In this document: piece by piece, positions 24,743-32,926 of the stretch | Layout of the letters: the number at the start of each line of letters is the position of its first letter | Numbering within the stretch: position 1 is the first letter of the stretch | Assembly (NCBI GenBank): GCA_963718605.1 | Contig: OY970363.1 | Coordinates: forward strand, 1,116,001-1,180,000 | Reading direction: 5' to 3' | Length of the DNA: 64,000 nt | DNA from: JACCXE01 sp963718605 | Lineage (GTDB): Bacteria > Actinomycetota > Acidimicrobiia > Acidimicrobiales > JACCXE01 | The notes under the pieces: generated by a model | The model's input: only the letters and a program-made list of their open reading frames with translations | What the model was told of the DNA's origin: nothing | The model's database searches: none | Program-made: the position numbers and the translations under genes

Positions 24743-25756
24743 ATGGGGTTCCGCCTGCGCAAGTCGATCCAGATCGTGCCCGGCGTACGGATGACGTTCT
24801 CCAAGTCCGGAATCGGGTACTCCGCTGGCGTGAAGGGCTACCGGGTCACCAAGCGCGCCGACGGACGCGTGCAACGCACGGCCTCGCTATCGGGGACGGG
24901 CCTGTCCTATGTCACGACGTCAGGCGCGGGACGGACGCGGGCTCGGTCGGGGACGAACCAGCGTCGCGCCATGCCGCCTCGGTACGCGGCGCCGACGCCG
25001 CAGCGGGCCCGCAAGCCGGGATGGTTCGCGCCGCGCCCGACGAAGGACCTGTACCGCGCGGTGGTGGCACGCGATGTCAACGCGATGGATCGCATCCGCG
25101 GCTGCGAGGCGCAACTTGCGTTCGCGGCGGCCGCGCTCGCGGGCGTGTTTCGTCTCACCACCGCGGATGCGGACGGCGCGCTCGAGCCGCTCGAGTTCGC
25201 GTTCGCGACGGGCCACGACCCCGCCACCGATCCCTTTATCGCCAAGCACACCGCGCTGCGTTTCTCACTTGAGATCGCTGACGGCATCACCGCGTCGCTC
25301 ACCTTGAACCGGGACGGGCTCGGCCTCGCGCTCGCCGAGATGTACCAACACCACGATCGTCTCGACGACGCCATCAAGACCGTCGAACAACTCGAGCCCA
25401 CGACGTACGCCGCGCTCTCACTCGCCGAGTTGTACTGCGAGGTCGAGGAGTACCCCGAGGTCGTGCAGGTCACCGAAGGCGTGACAAACGAGGACGACGC
25501 CACCGCGATGCTCTGCGTCTTCCGCGGCATCGCGTTCCGCGAACAGGCGCTGTATGAAGCGGCGCGCCAGTCCTTCAAGGAGGCGTTGCGGACGAAGAAG
25601 CGCGACCCGGTCGTGCGGCATCGCGCGCTGCTCGAACGGGCCCGCACCTACGAAGCCGAGGGCAAGCGGGCGATGGCCCGCAAGGACCTCGAACGGATCA
25701 TGGCTGAGGACTCGAATTACGAAGGCCTCGACCAGGCAATCGCGGAACTGTTCTAA
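24743..25756 (+). CDS. DUF4236 protein with C-terminal TPR-like repeats
   Basis: 337 residues from ATG 24743. The first ~55 residues are DUF4236: 'MGFRLRKSIQIVPGVRMTFS' followed by 'KSGIGYSAGVKGYRVT' and 'TASLSGTGLSYV'. A Pro/Arg-rich linker follows. The rest is helical, with TPR-like repeats ('LALAEMYQHHDRLDDAIKTV', 'LSLAELYCEVEEYPEVVQVT', 'RGIAFREQALYEAARQSF', 'RARTYEAEGKRAMARKDL'). DUF4236 has no known function. There is no signal peptide. The start is 79 bases from the divergent metallo-hydrolase gene, and TACCGT lies 10 bases before the ATG. Confidence 0.85.
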   Translation: MGFRLRKSIQIVPGVRMTFSKSGIGYSAGVKGYRVTKRADGRVQRTASLSGTGLSYVTTSGAGRTRARSGTNQRRAMPPRYAAPTPQRARKPGWFAPRPTKDLYRAVVARDVNAMDRIRGCEAQLAFAAAALAGVFRLTTADADGALEPLEFAFATGHDPATDPFIAKHTALRFSLEIADGITASLTLNRDGLGLALAEMYQHHDRLDDAIKTVEQLEPTTYAALSLAELYCEVEEYPEVVQVTEGVTNEDDATAMLCVFRGIAFREQALYEAARQSFKEALRTKKRDPVVRHRALLERARTYEAEGKRAMARKDLERIMAEDSNYEGLDQAIAELF

Positions 25757-25766
25757 CGCGCACCGC

Positions 25767-28739
25767 TCAGAAACAGATCTTCTTCTTGAACGCCCGGATG
25801 CACTTGCGGGGCCGCTCGTAGGTGTAGCCCTTCGCCCGCAGCGACTTCTGCCCGTCGGGGTTCGTGACAACGACGTCGACTGCGCCGGCCGAGTGGGCCG
25901 GAGTTGTGACCACGAGCGAGGTAGCGGATCCCCCCGTGATCGTGGTCGCCACGCCACCGAAGCTCACCCGGGTGCCGGGGCCGCCGAAGTCGGTGCCCGT
26001 GATCGTCACCTGCGTGCCGCCCTTGGTCGTGCCCGTGGCGGGACTGATCCCGGAGATGCGCGGCGCGGGTGTGGGTGGCGGAGGCGGCGGGTTGACGTAC
26101 GTGAAGCCGCCCCGGCTGGTCGCGAATTGGTTGTCGGGATTCGTGACGACCACATCAACAGCGCCGGCCGCGTGCACGGGCGTCGTGATCTGCAACGAGG
26201 TCGACGAACCGCCCGTCACCGCGACGGCTACGCCGTCCAACTTCACGGTGGTGCCAGGCCCGCCGAAGAACGTGCCTGTGATCGTGACGGCCGTGCCGCC
26301 CGCGGCCGGGCCGGTCGACGGATCGATCGAGGTGATGGTGGGCGCTCGGTTCGGCGGCGGGACGTCGGTGTAGGCAAAGCCCGCGGGTTTCGTCGCGGTC
26401 TGCGCGTCGGGATTGGTCACGACTACGTCGACGGCCCCCGCGGCGTGTGCGGGCGTGGTCACCTGCAATGACGTCGCCGACCCACCCGTCATCGCCGCGG
26501 CCACTCCGCCGAAGCTGACCGTGGTGCCCGGCCCGCCGAATCCGGTACCGGTGATCGTGACCGCTGTGCCGCCCGCGGCCGGCCCGCTCGACGGGTTGAC
26601 CGCCGCGATCAACGGCGCCGGCGCAGTGGCGGCGGGGGCGGCCACGCCCCAGTCCGCCAAGTTGTATTCGAAGACGGTGGCGGACTCGATGCGCGCGTCG
26701 TGACTGCCGTCCGCGTTGACCATGTAGAGGTGGAGGTTGCTGGCCGGGCCGTTGTCCTGCGAGTCCTGACGGCTGTACGCGATGGCCTGACTATCGGGCG
26801 ACCACGTCGGCTGTATGTCGGAGTGGTTCGGCGTCCCGCTCGCGACGAACGTGATCTGCCGGACGTTGCTCACGGCCGGGGTCACGTCCCAGTTGACGTC
26901 GGCGACGTAGATGGAAAAGTTGCTGAACGCGAGGTGTCCGTCGCGCGAGATCGCCGGGCTCCCCGGATACCTGGGCAGGCCTTGCATGGCTACCGGTGGC
27001 GCCGATCCGTCGGCGCGTACGTAGGAGAGCCCCGATATCGGGCCGTACTGGTCGCTGTTCTCGAACACGATGAACCGGCCGTCAGGTGAATACGTCGGGT
27101 ACCGAGGGCCGTAGTCGGTGATGCGGCGCTTGCCGGTGCCATCGGGGTGGATCGCGAACAAGCCCGTGCCCGCGGCGCTGCCGTCGTTGCGCAAGTACGC
27201 AATCTCGGCGCCGTCGGGGGACCACGCAATCTCTCCGATGGCCACGCCGTCGAGGCGGTGTTTGTTGCTGCCGTCCGCGTTCATCACGTTGAGCTCGAAA
27301 GCCGTGGACGTCGGATCCGCTTCCAGCAGCGCGAGGCGGCGGCCGTCGGGTGACCACACGGCGGACCGCGGAGGACGCACGCCGTCCGACAACGCATTCG
27401 CGGACTGCGCCGCACTTGTGTCGGGCTTCGACAGCTGCACCGTGTGAACGCCGCCGCTGCGGTGATCGATGCGTTGCACCGCGAGTCGACCCGCGTGCGT
27501 CCACGGCGCGGCGAGTGGCGTGAAGGGACGCGGATCCCAGCTCAGGTTGGTCGTATAGGGGTCGACCTTGTTGACGTAGACCACCTTCGAGCCGTCCGCG
27601 TTCACGATGCGGTTGGCGAACGCGATCTTCGAACCGTCGGGCGACCACTGAATGTCATTGGGGTCCTGTGCCGCCGTCAGGTTGCCCGGCACAGTGTTAA
27701 GCGACGTGTACTGACCTCCGGCATTGGGAGACAGGATGCACAGCCCACCCGGACAACCGACCGCGAGGCGATCGTCGCTCGACCAGTCGGGCTGGTGCAG
27801 GCTGCCGTCCATAAGCACGGCCGGCGGGGCCGCGAACGACACGAGCGCAATACCGATGTGGCTGACGCGGTTCGCGTCATTCGGGTCGACGTACTCCCAC
27901 CAGTTTTCGAATGCGACGCCGCGGCTGCCCCACGTCGGGTTGTAGCCGAGAACAGGGACGGTGGCGGTGCCGCCGGCGCCGTCGGGAACCTCGTAGGTGA
28001 ACGGCTTGGGCGGCGCGAGGAAGGCGGGTTCGACCGGCGTGGACGGGAACGGCGTGGCGAAGCGCCACAGTCGGCCCTCGGACTCCACCACGAGATACGA
28101 CCCGTCCGGCGACCACGCCGGCGCCGACGGGCGCGACAGGCTGAAGGACACCCGGTCGTCCGGGTTGGTCAGCGAGTGGATCTCGATCGAGCTCATCGTG
28201 TTGAAGGCGAGCCATTCACCGGCAGGCGAGATCGACGACTGAAGCCCGTAGGCCGCGGCGCCGCCGGGAAAGTCCTCGAGCGGGCCCGAACCGTCAGGCT
28301 GTTGGAGCTTGAGCTGCCCAACGCCGTAAGGCGCCGTGTAGACGGGGTGGCTGGCGACGATGCGGTACCGCCCGAAGAACACCACGGTGACGTCGACGCT
28401 GGCGATCGTGCACTGCGATGCCGTGTCGCAGACCGTGTAACGGAACGAATCGGCGCCGCTGAAATGCGCGACCGGCGTGTAACGGACCGTGGCCGTCGCA
28501 GGCTCGACCTGCACCGCGCCGTGCAGCGCGGGGCTGACCGTGAGGGTCGACGGATCGAGCGCGCCCGAGTCATTCGCCAGCACGTCGATCGACACCGGCG
28601 TGTCCTCGTCGGTCACGACCGCGTCGGCGGCTGCCTGGGGAGCCGGCGCGTCGGCGTGCGCGGACGGCGCCAATGGAAGGAGCGCGGCGGCGACCGCGAC
28701 GGCAAGAGTGGTCAACGCGTGGAGGCGGGTCAGTTTCAT
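25767..28739 (-). CDS. Large secreted protein: PD40 beta-propeller plus three IPT/TIG domains
   Basis: 990 residues from ATG 28739. A Sec signal peptide ('LTTLAVAVAAALLPLAPSAHA') is followed by an Ig-like 'tandem-95' module ('DEDTPVSIDVLANDSGALD...FSGADSFRYTVCD'). Then comes a TolB/WD40-like PD40 propeller with repeated 'SPDG' blades ('WSPDGSKIAFAN', 'WSPDGRRLALLE', 'WSPDGAEIAYLR', 'YSPDGRFIVFEN', 'WSPDSQAIAYSR'). Three IPT/TIG domains of ~90 residues close the protein ('ITGTGFGGPGTTVSFGG' and variants). The C-terminus ends in basic residues and two Cys. Probably an extracellular or surface carbohydrate- or protein-binding protein. Its ATG overlaps the stop of the DUF4242 gene (ATGA). Confidence 0.88.
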   Translation of the reverse strand: MKLTRLHALTTLAVAVAAALLPLAPSAHADAPAPQAAADAVVTDEDTPVSIDVLANDSGALDPSTLTVSPALHGAVQVEPATATVRYTPVAHFSGADSFRYTVCDTASQCTIASVDVTVVFFGRYRIVASHPVYTAPYGVGQLKLQQPDGSGPLEDFPGGAAAYGLQSSISPAGEWLAFNTMSSIEIHSLTNPDDRVSFSLSRPSAPAWSPDGSYLVVESEGRLWRFATPFPSTPVEPAFLAPPKPFTYEVPDGAGGTATVPVLGYNPTWGSRGVAFENWWEYVDPNDANRVSHIGIALVSFAAPPAVLMDGSLHQPDWSSDDRLAVGCPGGLCILSPNAGGQYTSLNTVPGNLTAAQDPNDIQWSPDGSKIAFANRIVNADGSKVVYVNKVDPYTTNLSWDPRPFTPLAAPWTHAGRLAVQRIDHRSGGVHTVQLSKPDTSAAQSANALSDGVRPPRSAVWSPDGRRLALLEADPTSTAFELNVMNADGSNKHRLDGVAIGEIAWSPDGAEIAYLRNDGSAAGTGLFAIHPDGTGKRRITDYGPRYPTYSPDGRFIVFENSDQYGPISGLSYVRADGSAPPVAMQGLPRYPGSPAISRDGHLAFSNFSIYVADVNWDVTPAVSNVRQITFVASGTPNHSDIQPTWSPDSQAIAYSRQDSQDNGPASNLHLYMVNADGSHDARIESATVFEYNLADWGVAAPAATAPAPLIAAVNPSSGPAAGGTAVTITGTGFGGPGTTVSFGGVAAAMTGGSATSLQVTTPAHAAGAVDVVVTNPDAQTATKPAGFAYTDVPPPNRAPTITSIDPSTGPAAGGTAVTITGTFFGGPGTTVKLDGVAVAVTGGSSTSLQITTPVHAAGAVDVVVTNPDNQFATSRGGFTYVNPPPPPPTPAPRISGISPATGTTKGGTQVTITGTDFGGPGTRVSFGGVATTITGGSATSLVVTTPAHSAGAVDVVVTNPDGQKSLRAKGYTYERPRKCIRAFKKKICF
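25850..26620 (-). repeat. Three tandem IPT/TIG-encoding repeats (~275 bp)
   Basis: The DNA encoding the three C-terminal IPT domains is similar in each copy. For instance, the block reading CGGG(G/A)TT(C/G)GT(G/C)AC on the plus strand recurs at about 25857, 26137 and 26409, a period of ~270-280 bases. Near-identical domains favour recent internal duplication or recombination. Confidence 0.75.
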
Positions 28740-29014
28740 GAGTGCGTTTCCTTTTGGCGGGGCAGGTAGGCGGGAAGCAGGCGGTCGTAGGCAAACCCGG
28801 CGCGTTGGTTCAGCTCGACAACCACGCTCTGGTCGACGGCTTCGAACACGCAAAACACGGACTCTTCGGCGGGGACAAAGGTCGATCCGAGGTGACGAAT
28901 AGCCACGCCGGTCGCGTGAAGCGCGTCCAGCGCGTCCTCGAGCCGAGCGACCGCGGCTTGGAAAAGATCGTCGGTAACGCCGGGCCAGTACCGCTCGACG
29001 AAGAAGGTGCTCAC
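28736..29014 (-). CDS. DUF4242 (SCO4226-like, nickel-binding) small protein
   Basis: 92 residues from GTG 29014. The protein starts 'STFFVERYWPGVTDDLFQAA' and contains 'RHLGSTFVPAEESVFCVFEA' and 'ELNQRAGFAYDRLLPAYL', the full DUF4242 pattern. SCO4226 of Streptomyces binds nickel in this fold. The start is supported by TACCGT seven bases upstream, a leaderless arrangement. Its TGA overlaps the ATG of the large propeller gene, so the two are co-expressed. No functional link between a DUF4242 protein and a secreted propeller is known to me. Confidence 0.85.
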   Translation of the reverse strand: MSTFFVERYWPGVTDDLFQAAVARLEDALDALHATGVAIRHLGSTFVPAEESVFCVFEAVDQSVVVELNQRAGFAYDRLLPAYLPRQKETHS

Positions 29015-29021
29015 CCCGTTG

Positions 29022-29027
29022 ACGGTA
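29022..29027 (-). promoter_or_regulatory. -10 box of a leaderless promoter (DUF4242 gene)
   Basis: On the minus strand TACCGT is followed by seven bases and GTG 29014. It would drive both the DUF4242 gene and the coupled propeller gene. Confidence 0.45.
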
Positions 29028-29061
29028 CGGAGGCCACCCTCGCGTCGAACCCGGTGCTTCC

Positions 29062-31815
29062 CTACGTTTGGGACATGCGCCGGCCGAGTTCGGCCCGCGA
29101 GGAGATGCCGAGCTTTCGGTAAACCCGAGCCAGGTTGGCCTCGACCGTCTTCGGGCTGATGAAGGCGGCTTCGGCCACTTGCTTGTTCGTAAGGCCCGAC
29201 GCCGCGAGTTCGGCGACGCGACGTTCCGACTCGGTCAGGTCGAGTGGCGCGCCCGGGCGGATGTTGACGCGGCTCAGCTCGTCGCGGGCCCGCGCCGCCC
29301 ACACCTTCGCGCCGAGCGCGTCGAACACGCCGACGGCGGACTCCAACGCGGCCCGGGCGAGCAACTTCTCTTTGGCCCGGCGGTGCACCTGTCCCTTCAC
29401 CAACAGCGTGCGGCCCCGTTCGAACGGGACGTCGGCGCGCGCGTGCTGCACGAGGGCCTCGTCGGCGTACACGGCCGCGGCGGTCAGATCCCCCTGCGCC
29501 GCTGCAAGCAACGCGCGTCCCCGCGCGGTGGTGGCGCGAATGGACGCACGATCGACGGCGTCGGCGCGGGCACCCACATCGTCCAGAACATCTCGCGCTC
29601 GATCGAGTTCGCCGGCACCGACCAGCGCCTCGACGAAGTCGGCGGGCCACCGCGCGTAACCGGGCTCGAGCAGACCCGCGGCGCGCATCCCGTCCCACGC
29701 AGGCGTGTAGAGCTTCACCGCGGTGGCCGAGTCGCCCTGGGACAACGCGACGAACGCGAGGATCCCACCGGCGCGTTCGACCGTCCAGCTGTCGCCGTGT
29801 TCGACGCCGATGCGCCGCGCTTCGTCTGCGTGCATCGTGGCGGCCTCGAGTTCGCCGCTGAACGCCTCGACCATCGCGAGGTTGCACAACGCGGTGCACA
29901 CCTGACCGACCTGTTCAGTCTGTTGGGCCGTCGCGAAGTGCTCCTCCGCCCAGCGTCGGGCCTCGGCCCAGTTCCCGAGAAACAGCTCGACTTGTGGCAG
30001 GTGGGCAAGCGCGCCGGCCAGCCCGCTTTCGTCGCCGCTCCTGAGAGTGGATGTGTACTCCTCGACGAGCGCGTCGCGACCTTCGGCGAAGCAATCGGCG
30101 TACTTCAACACTGCGCTCAGCGCCGCTCGTGCGCTGTCACCCGCTTTTCGGGGCGCGCCGACTGCGGTTTCGAGCGCGATGGCGCGTTCGTAACGAGCCC
30201 GATCCAGCCCGCGGCCCAGCGCGAAGTCCGCTCCCGCCGACGCGAGGAGCGCTTCGGCCAGCTGGCCTTGGTCGACGCTGCCCGCTGGCTGAGCTTCCAA
30301 CAGTGCCAGCGCTTGCCCGGCGAGTTCAGCGGACAGGCGGCCGTCGCCAGTGGTACGCGCGATGAGAATGAGCGCCTCCACCCGCAGCGTGAGCTCGTCG
30401 ATCCATACCAGCGCGGCGTCGAGGCGTTCGCGCACCGCATCGGCACCCTCTATTTCGAAAACCACGATGGTTTGCAACCGCAATGCCACGACGCGCAGGG
30501 CCGGGGGCACGGCCGCGATGTCGATGGCCGCGACCAGGTCGAACGCGCGTCGCGCCGCGCCGGCATCGAAGAGGAAGTCGGCCAAGACGATTCGTCGCCG
30601 CCAACCGTCCTCGCTGGTCTGGTCGACTGTTCGCGCCAGGGCCAGTTCGGCGAGTTCCGCCGCCACATCGGGCGCGCCACGCGAACGCGCCACCGCCGCG
30701 GCGACGTCGAGCGCGAGCGCCACTTCGTCGGATGGCTCTTCGGACGACAAGGCCAGGTGCCGGCCGCGTTCTTCGGGGGCTGTCGCAACCCGGGCGAGCG
30801 CCGCGTGCGCTTCGCGTCGCTCCGTCGGCGTCGCGCCGTTGTAGATAGCGGCGCGCAACAGCGGGTGATCGAACACGACACGTTCGCCGTCGACACGCAC
30901 AATGCCAGCTCGCTCGGCGTCGCCGAGGCCCGCGGGCGAACTGAGCGACGCCACCGTCGATGCCCGTGGGTGACTGGCCGCGGCGGCGATGCGCAAGGCG
31001 GCGCGGCCCCTGGCCGACACGGTGGCGATGCGCGCGTCGAGCGCCGCGCGCAAGCTCACCGGAACGTCTAACGGCACGGCTGGCAAATGTGAGTCGAGGC
31101 TGCGCGCCAGTTCAATTGCGAATAACGGGTTTCCGCCTGACGCTTCGTGGACACGGAACAGGTCCGGACGCGACAACGTCACGCCGATACCGGTCTGCAC
31201 AACGTGGAAAATGGCCGCAGTGCTGAGCGCACCCGGTTCGACGCGCGTGAACGCGTCGGCACCGACCGCGCGTTCGAGGTCAAGTGGGTCGAGCGACTGC
31301 ATGGGCTCCCGGAGCGCGAGCAACCAGCCGATGGGCCGGTCGACGAGCCGCCGCGCTGCAAACGCCAGCGCCCGCGCCGAGGGCCCGTCCAGCCACGCCG
31401 AGTCGTCGATGGTGACTAGCACCGGCCCGTCGTCGCACAATCGAGCGAGCGCGGCGGTAACGGCCGTGTTGACGGTGCGTGTGTCGGCCGGCGTGGCGCC
31501 CGGATCGCGGCGCAGCAACACCACCTCGAGCGCGTGACGTAGTGGGGGCGCCAGATCGTCCAACTGCGCGTCGTCAACTGCAGCGAATAGGTCCGTCAGC
31601 CCAACCATGGCCAAGTCCGCATCGGCTGACGCCGGACGGTGGGCCGACACGCGCCAACCCCGATCGCGCGCGGCTTCGGCCGCGTGTCGCACGAGCGCGG
31701 TCTTGCCAATCCCCGCGGTGCCCGCCACGACGCAGGCGGCGGCCCGCTCGCCCGTCGATGTGAGAAACCCGTCGAGTGCCGCGAGCTCAGCGGCGCGTCC
31801 GACGAGTTCGATCAC
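29062..31815 (-). CDS. LuxR-family transcriptional regulator with AAA/STAND ATPase (MalT/LAL type)
   Basis: 917 residues from GTG 31815. The N-terminus 'IELVGRAAELAALDGFL' leads into a P-loop, 'VVAGTAGIGKTALVRH' (~residue 33), and a Walker B-like 'PVLVTIDDSAWLDG'. A long helical TPR-like region follows. The last 65 residues are a LuxR/GerE helix-turn-helix: 'LTESERRVAELAASGLTNKQ' and 'ISPKTVEANLARVYRKLGI'. Such LAL regulators are STAND switches that oligomerise on ligand binding and activate sigma70 promoters. TACGCT six bases before the GTG gives a leaderless promoter. It lies upstream of, and on the same strand as, the DUF4242-propeller pair, 47 bases away. Confidence 0.93.
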   Translation of the reverse strand: MIELVGRAAELAALDGFLTSTGERAAACVVAGTAGIGKTALVRHAAEAARDRGWRVSAHRPASADADLAMVGLTDLFAAVDDAQLDDLAPPLRHALEVVLLRRDPGATPADTRTVNTAVTAALARLCDDGPVLVTIDDSAWLDGPSARALAFAARRLVDRPIGWLLALREPMQSLDPLDLERAVGADAFTRVEPGALSTAAIFHVVQTGIGVTLSRPDLFRVHEASGGNPLFAIELARSLDSHLPAVPLDVPVSLRAALDARIATVSARGRAALRIAAAASHPRASTVASLSSPAGLGDAERAGIVRVDGERVVFDHPLLRAAIYNGATPTERREAHAALARVATAPEERGRHLALSSEEPSDEVALALDVAAAVARSRGAPDVAAELAELALARTVDQTSEDGWRRRIVLADFLFDAGAARRAFDLVAAIDIAAVPPALRVVALRLQTIVVFEIEGADAVRERLDAALVWIDELTLRVEALILIARTTGDGRLSAELAGQALALLEAQPAGSVDQGQLAEALLASAGADFALGRGLDRARYERAIALETAVGAPRKAGDSARAALSAVLKYADCFAEGRDALVEEYTSTLRSGDESGLAGALAHLPQVELFLGNWAEARRWAEEHFATAQQTEQVGQVCTALCNLAMVEAFSGELEAATMHADEARRIGVEHGDSWTVERAGGILAFVALSQGDSATAVKLYTPAWDGMRAAGLLEPGYARWPADFVEALVGAGELDRARDVLDDVGARADAVDRASIRATTARGRALLAAAQGDLTAAAVYADEALVQHARADVPFERGRTLLVKGQVHRRAKEKLLARAALESAVGVFDALGAKVWAARARDELSRVNIRPGAPLDLTESERRVAELAASGLTNKQVAEAAFISPKTVEANLARVYRKLGISSRAELGRRMSQT

Positions 31816-31821
31816 GCGTTC

Positions 31822-31827
31822 AGCGTA
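31822..31827 (-). promoter_or_regulatory. -10 box of a leaderless promoter (LuxR-type regulator)
   Basis: On the minus strand TACGCT is followed by six bases and GTG 31815. No Shine-Dalgarno sequence is present. Confidence 0.45.
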
Positions 31828-31856
31828 GGCGTGAGGTCCAGGTTGCTCTCTACGAG

Positions 31857-32333
31857 CTACCTAATGGTGGTTGGGCCGCGCACCAGGAAGTCGATCTCGA
31901 TCACGGTGTCGGGTTCGAGGCCGACGCGGTGATCGACCTCGGGCGGGATGGGCTGCTCGTCGCCTGGCTTGAGTTCACGTTGGAACACCGGAGTTAGCTG
32001 CATGTCGATCGTTGCCGTGCCGGCGATGACTCGGAGTAGTCCCCAGGTGCGGCCCGCGACTCTGTGCGTGCGACGCAGCCCTGCGGGCAACGAGTCCGCG
32101 GTGAAGGGGCCGGCGGTTCGGGCGTGCTCCATGTCGTGAGGTAGCTCGGCCCGATCACACAGCACGCAGTCGAACGCGGTGCCGACGCGGGCGGCGCGCC
32201 GCGCGTCGTCCAGCACCCACGGCCGGTCGTGAAACGGCGGCCGGTGCCGCATGTGTACGCGGTGAAGGCAGGACAGATCCGCCACCCAGTCCCCCACATC
32301 GTCTTGATGGAACCCGACGATGTCTCGATGCAT
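31857..32333 (-). CDS. DUF3565-DUF1971 fusion protein
   Basis: 158 residues. The first ~65 residues are DUF3565: 'RDIVGFHQDDVGDWVADLSC', 'HMRHRPPFHDRPWV' and 'CVLCDRAELP', a Cys/His-rich putative metal-binding module. The remainder is DUF1971, the cupin-like domain found in TehB-type tellurite-resistance proteins ('AGRTWGLLRVIAGTATIDMQ', 'IPPEVDHRVGLEPDTVIEIDF'). The two usually occur apart or in this order in proteobacterial proteins. A TAGCGT box six bases before the ATG indicates a leaderless mRNA. Divergent from the membrane-protein gene at 32379. Confidence 0.88.
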   Translation of the reverse strand: MHRDIVGFHQDDVGDWVADLSCLHRVHMRHRPPFHDRPWVLDDARRAARVGTAFDCVLCDRAELPHDMEHARTAGPFTADSLPAGLRRTHRVAGRTWGLLRVIAGTATIDMQLTPVFQRELKPGDEQPIPPEVDHRVGLEPDTVIEIDFLVRGPTTIR

Positions 32334-32339
32334 CGTGCG

Positions 32340-32345
32340 ACGCTA
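32340..32345 (-). promoter_or_regulatory. -10 box of a leaderless promoter (DUF3565-DUF1971 gene)
   Basis: On the minus strand TAGCGT is followed by six bases and ATG 32333. The same hexamer precedes the two metalloprotease genes. Confidence 0.45.
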
Positions 32346-32366
32346 TGCGCCGACCGACGTGTTGAT

Positions 32367-32373
32367 AAAGGAG
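32367..32373 (+). promoter_or_regulatory. Shine-Dalgarno deciding a TTG start
   Basis: AAAGGAG lies five bases before TTG 32379. It sets the start of the membrane protein well downstream of earlier in-frame codons, which overlap the divergent gene. Confidence 0.7.
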
Positions 32374-32378
32374 ACGCT

Positions 32379-32831
32379 TTGACCTCCCGAACGATCCTGC
32401 TCACGCTGCACATCGCCGCGATCGCCAGCTGGCTCGGCGCCGACATGTTGCAGTACGCCATGCTCGGCCGTTGGCGGAAGGAGTCCGTCGAAGGACAGGC
32501 GGCGTGGGCGCGCATGCAGTTCTTCGCCCACGACCGTTACTACGCCGCGGTCGCCGTGCTCATCCTGCTGACGGGCCTCGGCCTCGTGTTCGACGGCGAC
32601 TGGTCGTGGGGGTCGAACTTCATCTACGTCGGGCTCGGCGCGATCGTGCTGGGCGGCGTGCTTGGTGGCGTCGGCTTGAAGGGCCTGGCCAAGAAACGGG
32701 TCGACGCGCTCGAGGCCGGCGATGTCGCGGCGGCCGAGGCTGCGCACAGGCGGGCGCTGCCGATCGAGCTGTTCCTCACGGCGTATGTGCTCGTGACCAT
32801 CCTGGCCATGGTCAAAAGGTGGGGCGCGTAG
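32379..32831 (+). CDS. DUF2269-like integral membrane protein
   Basis: 150 residues from TTG 32379, fixed by a strong AAAGGAG. Four membrane helices are apparent: 'ILLTLHIAAIASWLGADML', 'AAVAVLILLTGLGLVF', 'FIYVGLGAIVLGGVLGGVGL' and 'IELFLTAYVLVTILAMV'. The first helix with 'LHIAAIASWLGA' and the helix-loop 'FFAHDRYY' are typical of DUF2269 and related predicted membrane proteins. A His in helix 1 is kept, as in haem- or copper-related membrane families. No function is established. Confidence 0.82.
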   Translation: MTSRTILLTLHIAAIASWLGADMLQYAMLGRWRKESVEGQAAWARMQFFAHDRYYAAVAVLILLTGLGLVFDGDWSWGSNFIYVGLGAIVLGGVLGGVGLKGLAKKRVDALEAGDVAAAEAAHRRALPIELFLTAYVLVTILAMVKRWGA

Positions 32832-32926
32832 CCGCGGTCGCCGCGCCGGAGTCGGTGTCACACCCCCTCTATAAGGTGGTCACTACGCACTTCCCCGTGT
32901 GAATCCGCCTCAAGCTGGAGGCGCCG

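Noticed and set aside
27444..28769. Long plus-strand open frame opposite the propeller gene
   Set aside because: Arg-rich, no domain, and antisense to a protein with clear signal peptide and PD40 repeats; a high-GC shadow.
29068..31071. 667-codon plus-strand frame
   Set aside because: Antisense to the LuxR/AAA regulator; composition typical of a complementary-strand artefact.
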